Assembly (NCBI GenBank): GCA_900547475.1
Contig: URGW01000001.1
Coordinates: forward strand, 62,001-126,000
Length of the DNA stretch: 64,000 bases
Source: an uncultured Clostridium sp.
GTDB taxonomy: Bacteria > Bacillota > Clostridia > Clostridiales > Clostridiaceae
Direction: 5' to 3'
Shown one piece after another: positions 41,588 through 50,267 of this stretch. How positions within the stretch are numbered: the first letter of the stretch is position 1; each line of letters begins with the position of its first letter. Position numbers and translations under genes: made by a program. The notes under the pieces were generated by a model that was given only the letters and a program-made list of their open reading frames with translations, ran no database searches and was not told where the DNA came from.

Positions 41588-42823
41588 TTGAAAAGAAAAG
41601 TGGTAATCACTGGACTTGGAGCAATAACTCCAATAGGAAATAATATAGATAGTTTTTGGGAGAGTATTAAATTAGGCAAAAACGGAATAGATGAAATATC
41701 TTTATTTAATGCCGAAAATTTAAAAGTAAAAATGGCTGCAGAGGTTAAGGATTTTGACCCTAGCAACTTTATAGATAAAAAAGAAGCAAAAAGAATGGAT
41801 AGATATACTCAATTTGCTGTAATAGCAGCAGAAGAATCTATTAAGGATAGCAATCTTGATTTTAATACATTAAATAGAGAAAGAATTGGTGTAATGTTTG
41901 GATCTGGTATAGGTGGACTTTGTACTATTGAAAATCAAATAAGAACTCTAGTTACTAAAGATCCTAATAGAGTATCACCACTTACTATTCCAATGGCTAT
42001 ATCAAATATTGCTTCAGGTACTATTGCAATAAAATATGGTATTTTAGGAAGTACATTAAGCTTAACTTCTGCATGTGCAACTTCAACTCATTGTATTGGT
42101 GAAGCTTATAGAAGTATCAAAGATGGTTATCTTGATATTGTTGTAGCTGGTGGAGCTGAAGCCTCTATATGCGAATTTGGTATAGCAGGATTCCAATCAC
42201 TTACTGCATTAAGTAGAAGTGAAGATAGAAATAGAGCATCAATCCCATTTGATAAAGAAAGAAATGGATTTGTTATGGGAGAAGGTGCAGGTTCATTAAT
42301 ATTAGAGGACTTAGACAGTGCTTTAAAAAGAGGGGCAAAAATTTATGCAGAAATAGTTGGATATGGCTCAAGTTGTGATGCTTATCATATAACATCACCT
42401 TGCTTAGATGGTGATGGTGCATATAGAGCTATGAGAGATGCATTAGTTGATGCTGATATAAGTACTGATAAAATATCTTATATAAATGCACATGGTACAT
42501 CAACAGAAATTAATGATAGAGTTGAAACATTAGCTATAAAAAAAGCTTTATGTGATAATTATATGAATGCATATGTTAGTTCTACTAAATCAATGACTGG
42601 TCATTTATTAGGTGCTGCAGGTGCTATTGAAGCTATTGTTTCAATAAAAGCATTACAAGATAATTTTATTCCAGCAACAATCAATTATGTAAATGAAGAT
42701 AAAGATTGTGATTTGAACCTTGTTGTTAATGAAGGAAAAGAAGCTAACGTAGAATATACAATGTCAAACTCTTTAGGATTTGGTGGACATAACGGCACTC
42801 TTATATTTAAAAAATGGAGGTAG
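41588..42823 (+). CDS. fabF: 3-oxoacyl-ACP synthase II (FabF)
   Basis: 411 aa elongation condensing enzyme. Starts with TTG at 41588, preceded by GGGAGGCATTAAA; no better start is available. The Cys-His-His active site is present: C in LTSACATSTH, H in NAHGTSTEIND and H in MTGHLLGAAGA. A lysine in the SSTKSMTGH segment completes the family signature. Extends acyl-ACP by two carbons. It is the only FabF/FabB-type enzyme seen in the window. Confidence 0.96.
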   Translation: MKRKVVITGLGAITPIGNNIDSFWESIKLGKNGIDEISLFNAENLKVKMAAEVKDFDPSNFIDKKEAKRMDRYTQFAVIAAEESIKDSNLDFNTLNRERIGVMFGSGIGGLCTIENQIRTLVTKDPNRVSPLTIPMAISNIASGTIAIKYGILGSTLSLTSACATSTHCIGEAYRSIKDGYLDIVVAGGAEASICEFGIAGFQSLTALSRSEDRNRASIPFDKERNGFVMGEGAGSLILEDLDSALKRGAKIYAEIVGYGSSCDAYHITSPCLDGDGAYRAMRDALVDADISTDKISYINAHGTSTEINDRVETLAIKKALCDNYMNAYVSSTKSMTGHLLGAAGAIEAIVSIKALQDNFIPATINYVNEDKDCDLNLVVNEGKEANVEYTMSNSLGFGGHNGTLIFKKWR

Positions 42824-42828
42824 TTAGA

Positions 42829-43305
42829 ATGTTAGACTATAACCAAATAAAAGAGCTTATTAAGGAGATAGATTCATCGTCTCTAAGAGTTTTTGAATTA
42901 GAGAATAGCGATATAAAATTAAAACTTAGTAAAAACGAAGAAAATTCTTTATATAAAGAAAATATTATTAATACAACATCTTCTGAAAGTTCTACAGTAT
43001 TTACCAAGGAAAATAAAACTTTAACTGAGGAAACTTTAGTTGAAACTGAAGAATTAATAGAAGAAAACTTAAATATAGTTAAATCACCATTAGTGGGAAC
43101 TTATTATTCATCTTCAACTCCAGGAGGAGCTCCATATGTTGAGATTGGATCTAAAGTAAAAAAAGGTGATGTACTTTGTATAGTTGAAGCTATGAAGATA
43201 ATGAATGAAATCACATCAGAAGTTGATGGAGAAATAGTTGAAGCTTTAAGAACTGATGAAGAAATTGTTGAATTTGGAATGGAATTATTTAAGATTCGTT
43301 CATAA
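42829..43305 (+). CDS. accB: Biotin carboxyl carrier protein of acetyl-CoA carboxylase (AccB)
   Basis: 158 aa. Start placed at ATG 42829, eight bases after GGAGG; an in-frame ATG at 42814 lies before that site, within the end of fabF. An N-terminal helix (LDYNQIKELIKEID) is followed by an acidic, Ser/Thr-rich linker (about 40-80) and the C-terminal biotinyl domain with the biotin-lysine motif EAMKIMNE. It is the target of the BirA ligase encoded at 5.2-6.2 kb. A hairpin follows it in the operon. Confidence 0.95.
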   Translation: MLDYNQIKELIKEIDSSSLRVFELENSDIKLKLSKNEENSLYKENIINTTSSESSTVFTKENKTLTEETLVETEELIEENLNIVKSPLVGTYYSSSTPGGAPYVEIGSKVKKGDVLCIVEAMKIMNEITSEVDGEIVEALRTDEEIVEFGMELFKIRS

Positions 43306-43327
43306 TAATAAATATAATATAGGTATT

Positions 43328-43366
43328 AGTGGTGGTAAAAATCTAATAAATATTTTTACTACCACT
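43328..43366 (+). repeat. Intra-operon hairpin between accB and fabZ
   Basis: 15-bp stem with one G-U pair (43328-43342 with 43352-43366), 9-nt loop, and no T-run after it. It could slow decay of, or partly attenuate, the operon transcript. This 95-bp gap is the largest inside the operon. Confidence 0.65.
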
Positions 43367-43400
43367 TATTAAAATATCTATTATTTAAGGAGATTTTAAA

Positions 43401-43817
43401 ATGGATATTAAGGAAATTATGGAGATAATTCCTCATAGATATCCTTTTCTTTTAATAGATAAGGTCATAAAAATTGAGGAAAATAAAATAACTGCAATAA
43501 AAAATGTTACAGCAAACGAATATTACTTTCAAGGACATTTCCCAGCTGAACCTGTTATGCCAGGTGTATTAATAATTGAGTCTTTAGCGCAAGCTGGTGC
43601 TGTAGCTCTTTTAAGCAAAGATGAGTTTAAAGGTAAGATAGCATATTTTGCAGGAATAAATAATGCTAAATTTAGAAGAAAAGTTGTTCCTGGAGATACG
43701 TTAAGATTAGAAGTTGAACTTACTAAAGTACGTGGTAAAGCTGGTGTAGGATATGGAATTGCTTATGTTGACGATAAGAAGGTTTGTGAAGGAGAATTAA
43801 CCTTCATGGTAGGTTAA
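43401..43817 (+). CDS. fabZ: 3-hydroxyacyl-ACP dehydratase (FabZ)
   Basis: 138 aa hot-dog fold enzyme. Opens with the family start IMEIIPHRYPFLLIDKV, and the catalytic histidine and glutamate are in GHFPAEPVMPGVLIIESLAQ. Removes water from 3-hydroxyacyl-ACP to give trans-2-enoyl-ACP. AAGGAGA precedes the ATG. Located between accB and accC, the usual clostridial order. Confidence 0.96.
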   Translation: MDIKEIMEIIPHRYPFLLIDKVIKIEENKITAIKNVTANEYYFQGHFPAEPVMPGVLIIESLAQAGAVALLSKDEFKGKIAYFAGINNAKFRRKVVPGDTLRLEVELTKVRGKAGVGYGIAYVDDKKVCEGELTFMVG

Positions 43818-43833
43818 TAAAAAGAGGTGTTTT

Positions 43834-45177
43834 ATGATTAGAAAAGTTTTAATAGCTAATAGAGGTGAAATTGCTGTAAGAATTATAAGAGCTTGTAGAG
43901 AGCTTGGATTAAAAACTGTTGCTATTTATTCAGAGATTGATAAAGATGCCATGCATACAGAACTTGCAGATGAAGCTATTTGTGTTGGAACTTCAAAATC
44001 TAAAGATTCTTACCTTAATGAAAGTAATATCATCAGTGCTGCAGTAGTAACAGGTTGTAACGCAATTCATCCTGGCTTTGGATTTTTATCGGAAAAAGCT
44101 AGTTTCGCAAGTATGTGCGAGGAATGTAATATTAAGTTTATTGGACCAAGTAGTGAAACAATAAACATTATGGGAAATAAATCGGTAGCAAGAGAAATAA
44201 TGAAAAATGCAAATGTTCCAGTTATTCCTGGTAGTGATGGTCTTATTGAAAATATTGAAGAGGCTAAAATAGAAGCTAAAAGAATTGGATATCCAATTAT
44301 GATTAAAGCTTCTTTAGGTGGCGGCGGAAAAGGTATAAGAATTGTTGCTAATGAAGATGAGCTAGAAAATGCTTTTTTCACTGCAAGAACTGAAGCGAAA
44401 AATAACTTTGGTGATGATTCAGTATACATGGAAAAATTCATAGAAAATCCAAGACATATAGAATTTCAAATTTTAGGTGATACCTTCGGAAATATAATTC
44501 ATCTTGGTGAAAGAGATTGTACTATTCAAAGAAGGAATCAAAAAGTACTTGAAGAAGCTCCATCTTATATCTTAAGTGATGAGTTAAGAAAAGAAATGGG
44601 TGAAGCAGCAATAAAAGCAGCAAAGGCAGTTAATTATGTTAATGCTGGTACAATTGAATTTTTAGTAGATAAACATGGTGCTTTTTACTTTATGGAAATG
44701 AATACGAGAATCCAAGTAGAACATCCTGTAACAGAAATGATAACTTCTGTAGATATAGTAAAAGAACAATTAAAAATTGCTAATGGTGATGAGTTACAAC
44801 TAACTCAAGAAGATATAAAAATAGAAGGCCATGCTATTGAGTGTAGAATAAATGCAGAAAATCCAAATAAATCATTTGCACCTTGTCCAGGGAAAATTAG
44901 TTTTTTAAATATACCTGGTGGCAATGGAATTAGAGTTGATACAGCTGTTTACAATGGTTATACTATTCCGCCAACTTATGATTCTATGATTGCAAAACTT
45001 ATTGCGCATGGAAAAACTAGAGAAGAAGCAATCAATAAAATGTTACGAGCTCTAGATGAATTTATTATTGAAGGAATAGAAAGTAATATAGACTTTCAAA
45101 TTAATATTTTAAATAATGATATATTCCGCTTAGGAACTTTTGATACAAGTTTTATAAGCAAAGAATATAATCTATAA
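43834..45177 (+). CDS. accC: Biotin carboxylase subunit of acetyl-CoA carboxylase (AccC)
   Basis: 447 aa ATP-grasp enzyme. N-terminal pre-ATP-grasp domain MIRKVLIANRGEIAVRIIRAC, glycine-rich loop LGGGGKGIRIV, the metal/ATP segment FMEMNTRIQVEHPVTEM and the C-terminal B-C domain. Carboxylates the biotin on AccB using ATP and bicarbonate. RBS AGAGGTG. Family motifs complete and length normal. Confidence 0.96.
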   Translation: MIRKVLIANRGEIAVRIIRACRELGLKTVAIYSEIDKDAMHTELADEAICVGTSKSKDSYLNESNIISAAVVTGCNAIHPGFGFLSEKASFASMCEECNIKFIGPSSETINIMGNKSVAREIMKNANVPVIPGSDGLIENIEEAKIEAKRIGYPIMIKASLGGGGKGIRIVANEDELENAFFTARTEAKNNFGDDSVYMEKFIENPRHIEFQILGDTFGNIIHLGERDCTIQRRNQKVLEEAPSYILSDELRKEMGEAAIKAAKAVNYVNAGTIEFLVDKHGAFYFMEMNTRIQVEHPVTEMITSVDIVKEQLKIANGDELQLTQEDIKIEGHAIECRINAENPNKSFAPCPGKISFLNIPGGNGIRVDTAVYNGYTIPPTYDSMIAKLIAHGKTREEAINKMLRALDEFIIEGIESNIDFQINILNNDIFRLGTFDTSFISKEYNL

Positions 45178-45189
45178 GTTGGTGAAATT

Positions 45190-46059
45190 ATGGGTATTTT
45201 TAAGAAAAAACAATACGGTGTAATAAGTGTATCACATGTTGATAATAATGATACTCCTTTTGTTCCTGATGGAGCATGGGTAAAATGTAATCATTGTGGA
45301 AAGATTTTATATAAAAAAACATTAGATGAAAATTATAAAATGTGTCCTAATTGTAAGTATTATTTTAGATTAGGTGCACATGAAAGAGTAGATTTAATTT
45401 GTGATAAAAATACCTTTATTGAATTTAATAAAGGTTTAGAATCTAAAAATCCAATGAAGTTCCCAGGATATGATAGCAAGTTAAAGTTAAGTAAAGAAAA
45501 TTCTAAAATTAATGAAGCAGTTATAACTGGAAAATGTAAAATAAACGGAATGGAATCTATTATTTGCATAATGGATTCAAACTTTATGATGGGAAGTATG
45601 GGTACAGTTGTTGGTGAAAAAATAACATTCGCTATTGAGAAAGCAATTAATGAAGAATTTCCCATAATAATCTTTACTGCTTCTGGTGGTGCAAGAATGC
45701 AAGAAGGAATTTTTTCACTAATGCAAATGGCAAAAATCAGTGCAGCCTTAGCAAAGCTTAGTGAAAAAGGATTGCTTTATATTACTGTTTTAACTGATCC
45801 TACTACAGGTGGAGTTACTGCAAGTTTTGCCATGTTAGGTGATATAATTATTGCAGAACCAAAAGCTTTAATTGGATTTGCAGGAAGAAGAGTTATTGAA
45901 GGAACAATTAAAGAAAAACTACCTGATGATTTTCAAAGTGCAGAATTCTTATTAGAAAAGGGATTTGTAGATAATATTGTAAATAGAGATGAATTAAAAA
46001 ATACACTATCCTTATTATTAGAATTACACAAACCTCAAGGAGGTGCATCAGTTGAGTAA
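45190..46059 (+). CDS. accD: Acetyl-CoA carboxylase carboxyltransferase beta subunit (AccD)
   Basis: 289 aa. N-terminal four-cysteine zinc ribbon (CNHCGKILYKKTL then MCPNC), then the crotonase-like carboxyltransferase domain with TASGGARMQEG and GDIIIAEPKALIGFAGRRVIE. Works with AccA to move the carboxyl group from biotin to acetyl-CoA. It overlaps accA by eight bases; the AAGGAGG that serves accA is inside its last codons, so the two subunits should be made in equal amounts. Confidence 0.96.
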   Translation: MGIFKKKQYGVISVSHVDNNDTPFVPDGAWVKCNHCGKILYKKTLDENYKMCPNCKYYFRLGAHERVDLICDKNTFIEFNKGLESKNPMKFPGYDSKLKLSKENSKINEAVITGKCKINGMESIICIMDSNFMMGSMGTVVGEKITFAIEKAINEEFPIIIFTASGGARMQEGIFSLMQMAKISAALAKLSEKGLLYITVLTDPTTGGVTASFAMLGDIIIAEPKALIGFAGRRVIEGTIKEKLPDDFQSAEFLLEKGFVDNIVNRDELKNTLSLLLELHKPQGGASVE

Positions 46060-46843
46060 AAAAGTTAAGGCATGGGACAGATTAACAATTGCAAGAATGA
46101 TTGAAAGGCCAAATGCTGAAGATTATATAAAACTAATCTTTAATAATTTTTTTGAATTACACGGAGATAGAAACTATAGAGATGATAAATCTATTATTGG
46201 AGGAATCGGATTATTAGAAGATATTCCAGTTACTATAGTTGGTATTCAAAAAGGTAAAAACTTAAAAGAAAATATGGAAAGAAATTTTGGGTCACCTTAT
46301 CCTGAAGGATATAGAAAAGCATTAAGATTAATGAAGCAAGCTGAAAAATTTAAAAGACCAATTATTTGTTTTATAAATACTTCTGGAGCATATTGTGGTG
46401 TAGAAGCTGAAGAGCGTGGTCAAGGAGAAGCTATAGCTAGAAACTTATTAGAAATATCTCAACTTACTGTCCCTATTATTTCTATAATTATAGGTGAAGG
46501 GGGAAGTGGAGGTGCCATAGCACTGGCTTGTGGAGATCAAGTATGGGCACTAGAAAATTCAATATATTCTATTTTATCACCTGAAGGTTTTGCATCTATA
46601 TTATTAAAGGATCCATCAAAAGCTCAAGAAGTTTCTGAGATAATGGGAATTACTTCTTATGACTTATTAAAAAAAGGTGTAATCGAAAAAATTATTAAAG
46701 AACCTATTGGTGGGGCTCAAAATGATATTAATTTTGTTGCAAATGAAATTAAAGCTAATTTAATAAATGAAGTAAGGCTTTTACAAAACAAAACTGTAAG
46801 AGATCTTCTAAATAAAAGATATTTACGTTATAGAGATTTTTAA
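46052..46843 (+). CDS. accA: Acetyl-CoA carboxylase carboxyltransferase alpha subunit (AccA)
   Basis: 263 aa. Start set at TTG 46052 because AAGGAGG (46037-46043) is eight bases upstream; the in-frame GTG at 46043 lies inside that site. Family sequence KAWDRLTIARMIERPNAEDYI, GEGGSGGAIALACGD for CoA/biotin binding and the SILSPEGFASIL segment. The protein is shorter than E. coli AccA (about 319) by lacking much of the N-terminal extension, as in many Firmicutes. Last gene of the operon. Confidence 0.95.
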   Translation: MSKKVKAWDRLTIARMIERPNAEDYIKLIFNNFFELHGDRNYRDDKSIIGGIGLLEDIPVTIVGIQKGKNLKENMERNFGSPYPEGYRKALRLMKQAEKFKRPIICFINTSGAYCGVEAEERGQGEAIARNLLEISQLTVPIISIIIGEGGSGGAIALACGDQVWALENSIYSILSPEGFASILLKDPSKAQEVSEIMGITSYDLLKKGVIEKIIKEPIGGAQNDINFVANEIKANLINEVRLLQNKTVRDLLNKRYLRYRDF

Positions 46844-46852
46844 TAAATAATA

Positions 46853-46890
46853 AAATGAGCAGGAAATATTAAAACCTGCTCATTTATTTC
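46853..46890 (+). terminator. Terminator of the fab/acc operon
   Basis: Perfect 11-bp stem AAATGAGCAGG with CCTGCTCATTT, 11-nt loop, followed by a weak T-rich tail. Confidence 0.75.
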
Positions 46891-46951
46891 AAGGTAATTA
46901 TACAGAGGTATGTGTAGCTTAATACACAAAATGTATCTACATTAAAGATTA

Positions 46952-47075
46952 TTGACACTTTATATATTTTATACACAATATTAATATTTTTTTCTTATTA
47001 TTAAACTACATACTTTAATTTAAATATAATCCTTTTGGATAAGATAATAAATTTTAATCCAAAGGGATTTTTATA
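46952..47075 (+). other. Gene-free stretch with TTGACA box and an orphan terminator; possible small RNA
   Basis: TTGACA at 46952-46957 is followed by a poor -10 region (CACAAT at 46974 with 16-bp spacing). The stretch ends in a hairpin of 13 bp with one G-U pair (47028-47040 with 47057-47069) followed by T. There is no open reading frame. A small RNA of about 90 nt is possible; the poor -10 keeps confidence low. Confidence 0.35.
47028..47075 (+). terminator. Orphan intrinsic terminator before the htpG promoter
   Basis: AATCCTTTTGGAT pairs with ATCCAAAGGGATT (one G-U), followed by TTTTAT. It may be a second terminator of the fab/acc operon or the end of a small RNA. Confidence 0.65.
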
Positions 47076-47118
47076 TAAAAATTTAATGAATTACTTGAAT
47101 AAATATCCATATAAAATG

Positions 47119-47146
47119 TTGACAATAACATTTAAAAGAGTAAAAT
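47119..47146 (+). promoter_or_regulatory. Promoter of htpG
   Basis: TTGACA at 47119-47124, 16-bp spacer, TAAAAT at 47141-47146, immediately upstream of the CIRCE element. Confidence 0.75.
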
Positions 47147-47159
47147 AAATAATGTAGGG

Positions 47160-47186
47160 TTAGCACTCATTAAGATAGAGTGCTAA
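47160..47186. promoter_or_regulatory. CIRCE element (HrcA operator)
   Basis: TTAGCACTC (47160-47168), nine-base spacer, GAGTGCTAA (47178-47186): a perfect CIRCE. HrcA repressor binding here should make htpG heat-inducible. Confidence 0.95.
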
Positions 47187-47219
47187 CAATAGTTGTTAAG
47201 TTAAAAAGGAGAGAGTTTT

Positions 47220-49100
47220 ATGGAAACAAAACAATTTAAAGCAGAATCTAAAAGACTTTTAGATTTAATGATTAATTCAATTTACACACATAGAGAAATT
47301 TTTCTAAGAGAGCTTATATCAAATGCTAGTGATGCTATTGATAAAATCTATTATAAGTCTTTAAGCGATGATAACATAAACTTTAATAAAGAAAATTTCT
47401 TTATTAAAGTATCTATAGATAAAGAAAATAGAACTATAAAAATATCTGATACAGGAATTGGTATGAGTAAGGAAGAATTAGATGATAACCTAGGAGTTAT
47501 TGCTAAAAGCGGTTCTCTTCAATTCAAAAAAGAAAATGAAATTAAGGATGGTTTCGATATAATAGGTCAATTTGGTGTTGGTTTTTATTCATCATTCTTA
47601 ATAGCTGATAAAGTTACTGTAATCACTAAAGCCTTTGGAAGCAAAGAAGCATATAAATGGGAATCTACTGGGGTTGAAGGGTATACAATAGAACCTTCTA
47701 CTAAAGATACAGTTGGTACAGATATTATATTACATGTAAAAGCTAATACAGATGATGAAAACTTTGATGAATATCTAAATGAATATAAAATTCAATCTTT
47801 AATAAAGAAGTATTCAGATTTTATTAGATATCCAATTAAAATGAACCTTACTGAAAGAAAACTGAAAGAGGGAACTGAAAGTGAATATGAAGACTACATA
47901 GAAGAAAAAGTAGTTAATAGCATGGTTCCAATTTGGAGAAAAAATAAAAATGAATTAACTCAAGAAGATTATAGTAATTTTTATAAAGAAAAACATTATG
48001 GATTTGATACACCTTTAAAACATATTCATTTAAGTGTTGATGGAACAGTAAGCTATAATGCAATATTATATATTCCAGAAAATATGCCTTATGATTTCTA
48101 TACAAAAGATTATGAAAAGGGATTAGAATTATATTCTAATGGAGTTATGATAATGAATAAATGCTCTGATCTTCTTCCAGATTACTTTGGATTTGTTAAA
48201 GGTATAGTTGACTCAGAAGATTTATCATTAAATATCTCTAGAGAGATTCTTCAACATGATAGACAATTAAGATTTATTGCTAAAAATATTAAAAATAAAA
48301 TCAAGAGTGAACTTGAAAAAATGCTTAGAAATGAAAGAGAAAATTATGAAAAGTTCTACAAAGCATTTGGAAGAACTTTGAAGTTTGGTGTTTATGATAA
48401 TTTTGGTGCTGAAAAGGAAGTACTTCAAGATTTATTAATGTTCTATTCTTCAAAAGAAAAGAAGATGGTTACATTGGATGAATATGTTACAAGAATGGCT
48501 GAAGATCAAAAATATATTTATTATGCTGTTGGTGAGTCTATAGATAGAATTGAAAAAATGCCACAAACAGAATTATTATTAGATAAAGGCTATGAAATTT
48601 TATACTTCACAGATGATATAGATGAATTTGCTATAAAAATGTTAATGAAATACAAAGAAAAAGAATTTAAATCAGTTTCTAGTAGCGATTTAGGAATTGA
48701 AAATAATGATGAAGAAAACAAAGTAGAAGAGAATAGCGAAGAGAATAAATCATTATTTGATGCTATGAAAGAAGTTTTAAATGATAAAATAAATGCTGTT
48801 AAAGTTTCTAATAAGTTAAAAAATCATCCAGTTTGTCTGTCAAATGAAGGTGATTTATCAATAGAAATGGAAAAATTACTAAACTCAATGCCAAATAATC
48901 AAGGAGTGAAAGCACAGAAAGTATTAGAAATTAATACTCATCATGAAGTATTCACTGCTCTAAAGGGTGCATATGAGAATGATAAAGATAAATTTAACTT
49001 ATATACTAACCTTTTATACAATCAAGCATTGTTAATAGAAGGATTATCAATATCAGATCCTGTTGAGTTTACAAATAATATATGTAAATTAATGAAATAA
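47220..49100 (+). CDS. htpG: Hsp90-family molecular chaperone HtpG
   Basis: 626 aa, full length. N-terminal GHKL ATPase with LISNASDAIDK, SDTGIGMSKEEL and GQFGVGFYSSF; middle domain with the catalytic arginine region SLNISREILQ; C-terminal dimerisation domain after an acidic linker (about 495-520, rich in Glu/Asn). An ATP-driven chaperone for client proteins in the cytosol. AAAAGGAGAGAG precedes the ATG. The 5' UTR contains a perfect CIRCE, so it belongs to the HrcA regulon here, whereas B. subtilis htpG is not CIRCE-controlled (known). Confidence 0.96.
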   Translation: METKQFKAESKRLLDLMINSIYTHREIFLRELISNASDAIDKIYYKSLSDDNINFNKENFFIKVSIDKENRTIKISDTGIGMSKEELDDNLGVIAKSGSLQFKKENEIKDGFDIIGQFGVGFYSSFLIADKVTVITKAFGSKEAYKWESTGVEGYTIEPSTKDTVGTDIILHVKANTDDENFDEYLNEYKIQSLIKKYSDFIRYPIKMNLTERKLKEGTESEYEDYIEEKVVNSMVPIWRKNKNELTQEDYSNFYKEKHYGFDTPLKHIHLSVDGTVSYNAILYIPENMPYDFYTKDYEKGLELYSNGVMIMNKCSDLLPDYFGFVKGIVDSEDLSLNISREILQHDRQLRFIAKNIKNKIKSELEKMLRNERENYEKFYKAFGRTLKFGVYDNFGAEKEVLQDLLMFYSSKEKKMVTLDEYVTRMAEDQKYIYYAVGESIDRIEKMPQTELLLDKGYEILYFTDDIDEFAIKMLMKYKEKEFKSVSSSDLGIENNDEENKVEENSEENKSLFDAMKEVLNDKINAVKVSNKLKNHPVCLSNEGDLSIEMEKLLNSMPNNQGVKAQKVLEINTHHEVFTALKGAYENDKDKFNLYTNLLYNQALLIEGLSISDPVEFTNNICKLMK

Positions 49101-49127
49101 TCACAAATATTTATTAAACATATTATT

Positions 49128-49169
49128 AAAGAATCCCTCATTTGTGGTAATAAATGCGGGATTCTTTAT
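49128..49169. terminator. Terminator between htpG and the next minus-strand gene
   Basis: Outer stem AAAGAATCCC with GGGATTCTTT and inner CATTT/AAATG; usable from both strands. Confidence 0.8.
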
Positions 49170-49185
49170 AGTAATCATTTATAAA

Positions 49186-49488
49186 TTATTCATATTTAAA
49201 CTTTACAATAATTTCTTTAATCTCACCTTTTGAATTCTTTCTAATAGAAAAATTCTTAATATCTTTAAATTGATTTTCTAATTGGAATGAAAGCTCATTA
49301 ATAGTTGCCTTACATTTTTTTGATAAATCGTTATCTTCTACAATAACGAATCTTGACTTTCTACAAGTTGTTTCATTTTGTAAATCGTCAATTATTACAT
49401 AATAATCTGAAGTTTCTTCAATTACATGATACTCCTTATTTAATGTTAAACTTGAACATAAATTATTATTTATACATCTTAAAATCAT
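49186..49488 (-). CDS. Hypothetical protein (100 aa)
   Basis: Start chosen at 49488, where GGGAGGAATTTGAT precedes the ATG; a longer frame to 49518 has no ribosome site. The N-terminal half (MILRCINNNLCSSLTLNKEYHVIEE) looks like a small beta-barrel of the kind found in short Firmicute proteins with the pattern C-N...LT-KEY-V, followed by DDLQNETTCRKSRFVIVE. The C-terminal half is charged and ends in KFKYE. No membrane segment. I do not recognise the family and propose no function. The 230 bp between it and the next gene, on the other strand, shows no further gene. Confidence 0.6.
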   Translation of the reverse strand: MILRCINNNLCSSLTLNKEYHVIEETSDYYVIIDDLQNETTCRKSRFVIVEDNDLSKKCKATINELSFQLENQFKDIKNFSIRKNSKGEIKEIIVKFKYE

Positions 49489-49718
49489 ATCAAATTCCTC
49501 CCTACCCTTTTTTTTCATTATAAATCATAATTTACAAAAATGAAATAGTAATATTATATAAATTTAAGAACTTTTTTTAGTAAGAAAGTCTATTATTTTA
49601 ATAAATATATTTTACAAATCTATATTTAATCCTGTATAATCAACAGTGCTAAAATAATTAAAATATGCTATATTAATCTAAATAAAAAACTTTTATAAAT
49701 AATATTGGAGGGAAGTAC

Positions 49719-50246
49719 ATGGAAATAAAGGATAGAGGATTAAATGAAAAAATTAATCAATTAAAAAAAGGTTTAGAAATAGTTGGTTATAAATCTAATT
49801 TATTATCAGATGATAATAGTGAAATTTTAAACTATATTATAGAAAAGACTTTTAGCGATGGTATCGTTAAATTTAATATAAATAATATTGATTATAGTAT
49901 TAATGAGTTAATTAAATGTAAACAAGCTTATGAAATTTATTTTCTTAAGAATAAATTAACCACCCTAAACTCAATAGTTTATAAAATAAAGAAGTATGAT
50001 ACATCTTTAGACTCATTAATAAGAAAGTATAAAAAGAGTAGATCATTAGAAGAATATAACGAGATAACTAAAAGAATTAAAAAAACTTATAGACTTGATA
50101 TTAATAAATTAGTACTAAATAGTATTAATAGTGAAATTTTAAATAAATTAAGCTTAGAAGAACAAGAAACTTTTTATGGTGAATATTTAAGTCAAAAAAG
50201 AAAGCAAATAATTGATGGTGTTATTAGTAAAATGGGGATAGTTTAA
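49719..50246 (+). CDS. Hypothetical helical protein (175 aa)
   Basis: Lysine- and isoleucine-rich, mostly alpha-helical and soluble by composition, with no signal peptide or membrane helix. Segments such as LIRKYKKSRSLEEYNEITKRIKK suggest coiled-coil pairing. TTGGAGGGAAGTAC precedes the ATG, so it is likely translated. No family recognised. It has its own hairpin overlapping the stop codon. Neighbours on both sides are on the opposite strand, so there is no operon context to suggest a role. Confidence 0.6.
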   Translation: MEIKDRGLNEKINQLKKGLEIVGYKSNLLSDDNSEILNYIIEKTFSDGIVKFNINNIDYSINELIKCKQAYEIYFLKNKLTTLNSIVYKIKKYDTSLDSLIRKYKKSRSLEEYNEITKRIKKTYRLDINKLVLNSINSEILNKLSLEEQETFYGEYLSQKRKQIIDGVISKMGIV

Positions 50247-50259
50247 TATTAAACTATCC
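50236..50259. terminator. Hairpin overlapping the stop codon of the 175-aa gene
   Basis: GGATAGTTTAAT directly followed by its complement (12-bp palindrome), with only a weak T-rich tail; terminator function likely but not strong. Confidence 0.55.
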
Positions 50260-50267
50260 TTATCATT

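Noticed and set aside
44067..44441. 124-codon minus-strand frame inside accC
   Set aside because: Shadow of a conserved gene, no start signals.
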